Shown here: positions 58,801 to 64,000 of the stretch, piece by piece
How positions within the stretch are numbered: position 1 is the stretch's first letter
How the letters are laid out: every line of letters starts with the position of its first letter
Assembly: GCA_036852015.1 (NCBI GenBank)
Contig: JAANDG010000069.1
Coordinates: 62,001-126,000 of the forward strand
DNA: 64,000 nucleotides
Reading direction: 5' to 3'
From: Pelodera strongyloides
Lineage: Eukaryota; Nematoda; Chromadorea; Rhabditida; Rhabditidae
Position numbers and translations under genes: made by a program
The notes under the pieces: generated by a model
What the model was told of the DNA's origin: nothing
Database searches by the model: none
Seen by the model: the letters and a program-made list of their open reading frames with translations, nothing else

Positions 58801-60560
58801 TGCGTGTGGAAGGATATGCTCCGCACCGACAAAAACCACCGGTCGGATTTTGAACTTAGAGATTTAGTGAAAGGGTATGCCTATACCATAATAAAACCAA
58901 ACCCGCATCCATGAGGGTAATTTGCCAATAGCCGAGAAAAAGGAAAAGGAAAGCCAATTCAAGCGCGCTTTTTGAGCGCCGCAACACTTTCGCTTGCGAG
59001 TTTGGAATTATGTAGCCGACTAGGTAGACGGCAGGCTGGCTAGCACTAACACTCTAGCTAGTCGGCCGGCCTTGAAGTGCCTTTCTCTCACTAACAATTC
59101 AAACAAACCACTCATAAACTTAGGAAACAACATTTTTTATTTATAGGTTGTATCCATCTGGCATCAGCTATCGGCCGGCTACCCGCTAAATCACTCTACA
59201 AAAATTACGCTCCTCAGTGCACGCTAGCTGGACGCTTTGAAAGGATTCAGTGTGATGAGTGGGTTTCGAGCCAATTACTCGATAACAGATTTAATTATAT
59301 AATTCTATTTCAAAGCAGTATTGTACCTACTTTGGGAAATTTGCATATATACGCATATTAAAGAAACGGAACAGTGCTTGCGTAGATGTTCCGCTCCGTA
59401 GCCCGAGGCATGGTATATAAAGACACTGGGAGAGCGATAAAACTATTTATTCTATTAGTAAGGCAAACGTTCACTTGGGACTAGGCCCAGAATACATACA
59501 GTAATAAAACAAGGACTATTATTGCTCTCGGCTCATCCTAAGTGCTCTCGGCACGACTGAGGGGTCTTACAGTAATTGCCCCAATATGGCTAGCTACCAG
59601 GGCTAAGCCTACTGTGCACTGGGCACCATCGTGGCACACGGCCACCGAATCGACAGATTCTCGACTCTGACAACGAACGACTACGCCTAAGGCCAATGTA
59701 AACCATGTTAATTAACCAATGAGTGATGTGCAGGTGCACCTATGACAAAGGGCCAATAATGGCGGGAATTTGAATTAGTTGACTACGGTAACAAATACAA
59801 CAATTAGCAACGCAACTATATGAAGGTTGTGAAATCGTCACAACACATATCCTATGTATCTTATGCAAATTCTTGGTGCCCGTCTGAACCTTCCGACACC
59901 AAATTTGCATAGGATTCAGTAGGTACAATACTGCTTTAAACTAAACTCGTGCGTTGTTGTATAGTATGATTACATACATATTAAACGCTAGGTATGTTCC
60001 ATTCTTTGCCCAAAAACGCGCGGAGGGAATGGTTTCACAAATTACTTTAAATGTTAGTAAATCCAGTCCTTTTAAAAGTTAAACAATTATTTAGAAAATC
60101 CATACCGGCCGCTTTTTGAAACGCATGGTGGACAACTGAATTCTTACGCATTTATGCTAATTTACTCGAATTTAGCTCGATTTTTTATTCTAATTTATTG
60201 TCAGTTGCATATGGTGCACAAGAATGCTGGTGTACTCGAGCTCGAGGTGTTTCAAAGACCGACCGGTGTTTCGCTTTAAATTTCTCTCCTTCAGAACGCA
60301 CTGTTGGTGTGTGAATGAAGAATATGGAGCTGAATTGCCCGGCACACGACGAACGAAAGGACTGCACTCAATTATTATGTGCTTATGTAAGGTTTCATTT
60401 TTCTAGTGTTTCTTCGGCGTGGCTTATTTTACTCATCCAACTTCTTTGCAAAATAGCTTTGTATGGGAAACGCACGTATACAACATATACAGTAGTTTGT
60501 GCTTATTTTCCAGATCGAATTACCATGTTGTGAACTTCGATGTTAGGTTACGTCACTCTT

Positions 60561-60593
<33 letters not shown>

Positions 60594-62730
60594 GTCTATC
60601 TCTCTCTTTCTCCATCCCTCTCTCTTTCTCCTTGTCTTTGTTACTTTCTTTCTCTCTCTTCCACCCTCCGTGCTTCAGGCTCTACACCATAACTGTTTAC
60701 CCACGTATGTGCAACTCCACTAGTTTAACTATGTCGCTGCTATGTGTGTATACCTCTCCGGTTGATTTGTTTAGCCACAGATTACGGCACCCGGCTTCCT
60801 CTTTTGGGGGGAACACTTATGTAACAAGGGATGGGGAGAATATAACGAATAGTACCCAACAGATAACTATTACGATAGTTGGGTAATTCAAATTCGCCAA
60901 GTCACAGGTGGAAGAACAGTAGGAGAAGCTTGTAGAGGCTACTAACCCTTACGGACATCTTTTGAATATTAATCACCCGGGGGAGCGCTGGCTGGCGGTG
61001 CGCTACTGGTGCGCCATTGGTTGGCCATCTGTCATTGTACTCCATCTGCGTGCGTGGGCGTGGGCGGGTGTGTAAGTGGTGCGCTGTCTCGCTGTGGCGA
61101 ACCCTATTTTGGCGCGGCGATAGCACGGAGTTTCTCGTTTCAGGTAGCCTTGTTGTCTTGGTACTAAACCACCGTATCCCTTTAATTAGTTCATATAAAG
61201 GACTTCAGTTTATCTTTTACTTTTACTTTTATTCCAGCTCCCCGAGCTTGTGATATCTCCTGTACGAATAAGTGTGTTCATGGACATGAGTTGGACTCGG
61301 ATGGTTGTCCGTTGCAAAGTTGTCAATGCAAGAATATTTGTCAACATGTCAGGTCAGATTTGCATATCAGTGGTTTCACATTTGCATAACGTCACTTGAT
61401 TTGCATAATTTTTTATTTACATACGTTTTGCATATGCATAGAATTTGCATATTGTCGTATTTGCATGATTTGCATAACAATGTGAGTAATTGTATTCCAT
61501 GCTTATTCAATTGTATACCACTGAGAAAGTATTGCTGAGGCCATCTATGTTCCTCATTCGCAGTTTAGCGGTAATCGTAATCCCACGTTTCCTCCCAAAC
61601 AAGCGGGAAACTCGGGATTCGGTTCTTATTGCGAGCGCTAATCAGGGACCTTGCCACTAACACAAGACCTTGCCTAATGTTTAATTGCGGGACATGATTG
61701 GCTAATCTGTCAGGAAACATGCGACTTTTCTTATTGCGTGGGATTAGGTGCTAGCTTGGCAGGAGACGCGGGATTTATTTTTGTTTCGCGGGAAACGTGC
61801 AGTAGAAGAACAGAGATCTTCACCACTCTGATTCCCTGGGGACAGAAAATAGCATTATAATGCGAGACACGTAGAGAAAAAGACGGGGAGTTCCCATGGG
61901 GAATTGAGTGGTGAATATGGCGTCAGGTAGAATTTATGCTGTCTTCCGGTGTACGTTATGATCCTCTTCCTCCCGTTATTATCCAAATTAGCCTGTTTAC
62001 TTAGAATGTACTCATCACTAGGAATACTGTATGAAAACTATGCTTATGCAGTATAATTTTTTATACATTTCATTCAATTGAAGGTGTTCGAACAGCGGTG
62101 CCGCGTGTCAATTGGTAGAACCGGAATGCTTAAAACCTCCATGCCTTCCAGTGCCGAGATGTATGTTATTGTTTTTATTTAATGAGAGAGAGAATCAGAT
62201 AGATACAGACCAAGAGAGAGAAGAGAGGGAGAGAAACAGAGAGGGAGGGAGAGATATAATTAGATAGAGAGGGAGGAGAAAGGGAGAGAGAGAGAGAGAG
62301 AGGAGAGAAACAGAGAGAGAGAGAGGAGAGAAACAGAGAGAGATACCGGACCCCTTTTGTTCCCAATTTCCCGTTTCAGGCCTTCTCAACCCATGTCAGA
62401 GCGGTCTTCCGATGACTTTATCCAATGGAGTGACAGCTCTCTGCACTCTACCCTCCCACTGCTCGGAGTCCCACTTTTGTCATATGGTAAGATCGAGAAA
62501 TAATCAATTGCTACAGATTAGCTAATGCCAGGAAAATGATTCTAATAAAGCATAGATAAATGTAAATAAACCGAATGTTCTAATAAAATAACCATGCAGC
62601 TAAAATATTTCAAACAGAATAGACATCTGGAAAATATAAATATTTACGAGGTTAACCAGGTAAACTTGCAAATGTGATGGGGAAAAAGTTAAATTTACAC
62701 CAATAAACATTAAAATAAAAACAAGAGGTA

Positions 62731-62797
<67 letters not shown>

Positions 62798-63093
62798 GTC
62801 CGTGTTTCGCTTGTCTGGTGATGAATGAAAATCCTCATGGGCAAGATGCCGAAGATGCGAACTTGGGTTGTTTGGGTTAGAGGCGAATCTTTTAACCATT
62901 TGGCCACCCGTCCCCATGCCATGATAAATTGACTAAATTTGTATTCTTCCAGGTCGGCTACAATGGCCTGGGATTCTGTTGTGAAGGCATGAATACAAAT
63001 GAAAAAGAGGGCAATTGTCCAGCGAGGGTGCCACAGAAGGGTGTCACGTGTGTGTCAGAGTGCAGTGTTGACGCCGACTGCAAAATGGGAAAG
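55828..63093 (+). CDS. Secreted antistasin/WAP/thyroglobulin-1/lustrin protein, 3' partial
   Basis: Exons are 55828-56052, 56293-56359, 57283-57370, 57546-57640, 57974-58092, 58233-58326, 58671-58841, 59147-59258, 60295-60386, 61238-61352, 62084-62160, 62380-62486 and 62953-63093. All phases agree over 501 residues. A signal peptide (residues 1 to about 21) is followed by an antistasin-like module (C34-C86, with CIYGYLRSPLGTCLC). Next come an eight-Cys WAP domain (106-139), a Pro-rich linker (about 140-243), a second WAP domain (244-279) and a thyroglobulin type 1 domain (288-353, with HCWCVNEEYGAELPGTR). A second antistasin-like module (359-389), a Cys-rich part (394-418), a lustrin-like repeat (419-464) and the first half of a third WAP domain (C476-C497) follow. 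WAP, antistasin and thyroglobulin-1 modules commonly inhibit proteases, so an extracellular inhibitor or matrix role is likely. The remaining four WAP cysteines must lie in an exon beyond 63093, past a retrotransposon. Confidence 0.88.
57703..57772 (-). repeat. tRNA-like repeat, degenerate
   Basis: On the minus strand the D arm is perfect (GCGC/GCGC) and GGGTTCGAC resembles a B box. The anticodon and acceptor stems do not form. It lies in the intron between exons 4 and 5 of the secreted multi-domain gene. Confidence 0.5.
58354..58488. repeat. Family F inverted-repeat element
   Basis: AGAGGCGATATTCACCACTC on the left and TAGTGGTGAATATGGCCTCA on the right. It lies in an intron of the secreted multi-domain gene. 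Confidence 0.85.
59310..59939. repeat. 630-bp element with TTAA-type inverted ends
   Basis: TCAA-AGCAGTATTGTACCTACT on the left and AGTAGGTACAATACTGCT-TTAA on the right. It is longer than the other TTAA elements, with an interior that is not palindromic, so it may be closer to a parent element. I see no transposase in it. Confidence 0.75.
60091..60279. repeat. Family A TTAA element, copy 12
   Basis: Left end TTAG-AAAATCCATACCGGCC, right end CCGACCGGTGTTTCGCT-TTAA. It ends 15 bp before exon 9 of the secreted multi-domain gene. Confidence 0.85.
60560..60668 (+). repeat. CT-rich simple repeat
   Basis: TCTCTC and TTTCTC units in an intron of the secreted multi-domain gene. Confidence 0.9.
61811..61926. 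repeat. Family F element, left end truncated
   Basis: ATCTTCACCACTCTGATTCC on the left and GAGTGGTGAATATGGCGTCA on the right, with AGAGAAAAAGACGGGGA inside. Confidence 0.8.
62182..62345 (+). repeat. GA-rich simple repeat
   Basis: GAGAGA and AGAGAAACAGAG units between exons 11 and 12 of the secreted multi-domain gene. Confidence 0.9.
62732..62795 (+). repeat. Poly-C tract of 64 bp
   Basis: Sixty-four consecutive C, so G64 on the minus strand, in the intron before exon 13 of the secreted multi-domain gene. The length in the assembly may not be exact. Poly-glycine frames across it are artefacts. Confidence 0.95.
62815..62915 (-). repeat. tRNA-like repeat, weak
   Basis: On the minus strand GGGTGGCCAAATGGTTAA resembles a Ser/Leu A box and CAAGTTCGCATC a poor B box. 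It directly follows the G64 tract on that strand. I cannot fold a full cloverleaf. Confidence 0.35.
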
Positions 63094-63419
63094 GTATTTT
63101 ACATTGTTTTCTTTTGGTAGGTCAGACCGTCAGACATTAACCAGTTGTGAAAGATCTCATTATTCGTGCCGTGTGGTTTGTAGTTTGTAGTTTTGATAGT
63201 CTGTGCGTTATAGAACCTCAATTACAGTATTTGATTTGGGCAAGGTGCCAATTTCCAATTGCCTTGGCAATTATGCAATACGATGAAAAGTACTGTATAT
63301 CCGAGATGCAAAAAATGATATCCTACATTATGATTTCATAAATAATTAGTTATAATCATTTGCACCGATTGACCCGGTGGTGAGCGGTCGCTCTCTGCCA
63401 CCCCTCCTACCTACCCATT

Positions 63420-64000
63420 ATGGACACTTTGTCTAATTATATTTCTGATACAACACCAACTTCTCGTCCTGAATTCACCAACCGTCATATCATTCCAACT
63501 ATCACCAATTTATTCACTGAACTGAAAACGTTCATTCGCGAAGAAATTGCTGAGGCCTTTCGCCGGAATGATCTCCGAAACCAGTTCGTCGTTCTCAACG
63601 TGAAGGAAGGAAACCGGGTGAGTACAGACTTTGATATTGTATGCAAAATCATGTCTCTATGCAATAACTCACCCGGTTCATTCCGTATTGTGGGCCGTCT
63701 AGGTCAAGCACGTTCTAATTATACTCGTCCTATTCTTTGTTCTATGGCTTCTGGCTTCCGTGTTCCATTTTTTAAGGAGTTGGCCGAATCTATCAAGAAG
63801 ACTCCGGAATTGTCTCATATCATCGTTCGCCGCGCTGAGACAGCTCAGCAACGTCGAGAAGGTTACCTGCGCCGCCAAGCTGTACGTGAGCAAGTCGAGG
63901 CCAAAGTACAACCAGTGGTGACGTCATGTGAACAAGACCAGCCCATGACACCCCAGGCAATTGAAGAACCCCGCGAGGAAATTAACTCTCAATTGTCCTC
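63420..64000 (+). mobile_element. Non-LTR retrotransposon ORF1-like, runs off the window
   Basis: An intronless frame opens at the ATG at 63420 and has no stop through the window end (193 codons). It has three visible parts: an N-terminal region (FTELKTFIREEIAEAFRRND), a middle with FRIVGRLGQARSNYTRPILC then FFKELAESIKKTPELSHIIV, and a charged RRAETAQQRREGYLRRQAV before a loose C-terminal part. An R-x-G-x-x-x...RPI core followed by a helix and an R-R-x-x-T-x-x-Q-R motif is what I expect of ORF1 RNA-binding domains in CR1/LINE-type elements. No reverse transcriptase is visible because the window ends. Codon use differs from the host genes (many CGT and TCT codons). It lies between exon 13 of the secreted multi-domain gene and the exon needed to finish its third WAP domain, so it is probably an intronic insertion on the same strand. 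Confidence 0.65.

Noticed and set aside
62600..62922. Minus-strand frames with a long poly-glycine run
   Set aside because: They are produced by the 64-bp C tract. There is no protein-like sequence on either side.

Overview
This window looks like nematode nuclear DNA. Four things support that: a short interstitial array of TTAGGC, the nematode telomere repeat (7489-7539); genes cut by many introns; pyrimidine-rich AG acceptors 3-16 nt before most start codons, as expected for spliced-leader trans-splicing; and gene families that are common in nematodes (saposin-like proteins, a DUF1057-type hydrolase, WAP/antistasin/lustrin proteins). The introns are long and full of short inverted-repeat elements, unlike the compact introns of C. 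elegans. I cannot name the species. All gene models were built by hand from splice signals, phase agreement and family motifs.

Layout. 2255-9803 (+): nucleotide-sugar transporter of the SLC35A type, 10 exons. 11239-13054 and 15003-16058 (+): two saposin-like genes with the same four-exon plan. 18004-26334 (+): vestigial-like 4 / Tgi-type TEAD cofactor with two Tondu motifs and a PLDLS motif. 27677-28642 (+): intronless alpha/beta hydrolase. About 29.3-34084 (+): highly charged coiled-coil protein I do not recognise. 35078-39236 (+): mitochondrial tRNA 2-thiouridylase (TRMU/MnmA), last exon not found. 39237-48214: no convincing gene, many repeats. 48215-51002 (-): small Cys/His-rich plus coiled-coil protein, possibly B-box like. 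51003-55827: no gene, repeats. 55828-63093 (+): secreted multi-domain protein with antistasin-like, WAP, WAP, thyroglobulin type 1, antistasin-like, lustrin-like and partial WAP modules; it runs past what I can follow. 63420-64000 (+): start of a non-LTR retrotransposon ORF1, apparently inside an intron of the previous gene.

The most striking non-genic content is a set of palindromic elements (families A-E here, about 150-400 bp) that all end in TTAA-AG(C/G)G and sit in TTAA, as expected for piggyBac-type MITEs. In four places two elements abut and share a single TTAA. Another family (F) has ends like GAGGCCATATTCACCACT, and a fourth group (G) ends in GGGTTTCCAAGTAT. Several of these elements lie directly against exon borders and probably supply 3' splice sites.

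The genes look like ordinary neighbours rather than one pathway. The hydrolase and the coiled-coil gene are close and co-oriented (gap below 0.7 kb), so they could be an operon. The two saposin-like genes are tandem duplicates.
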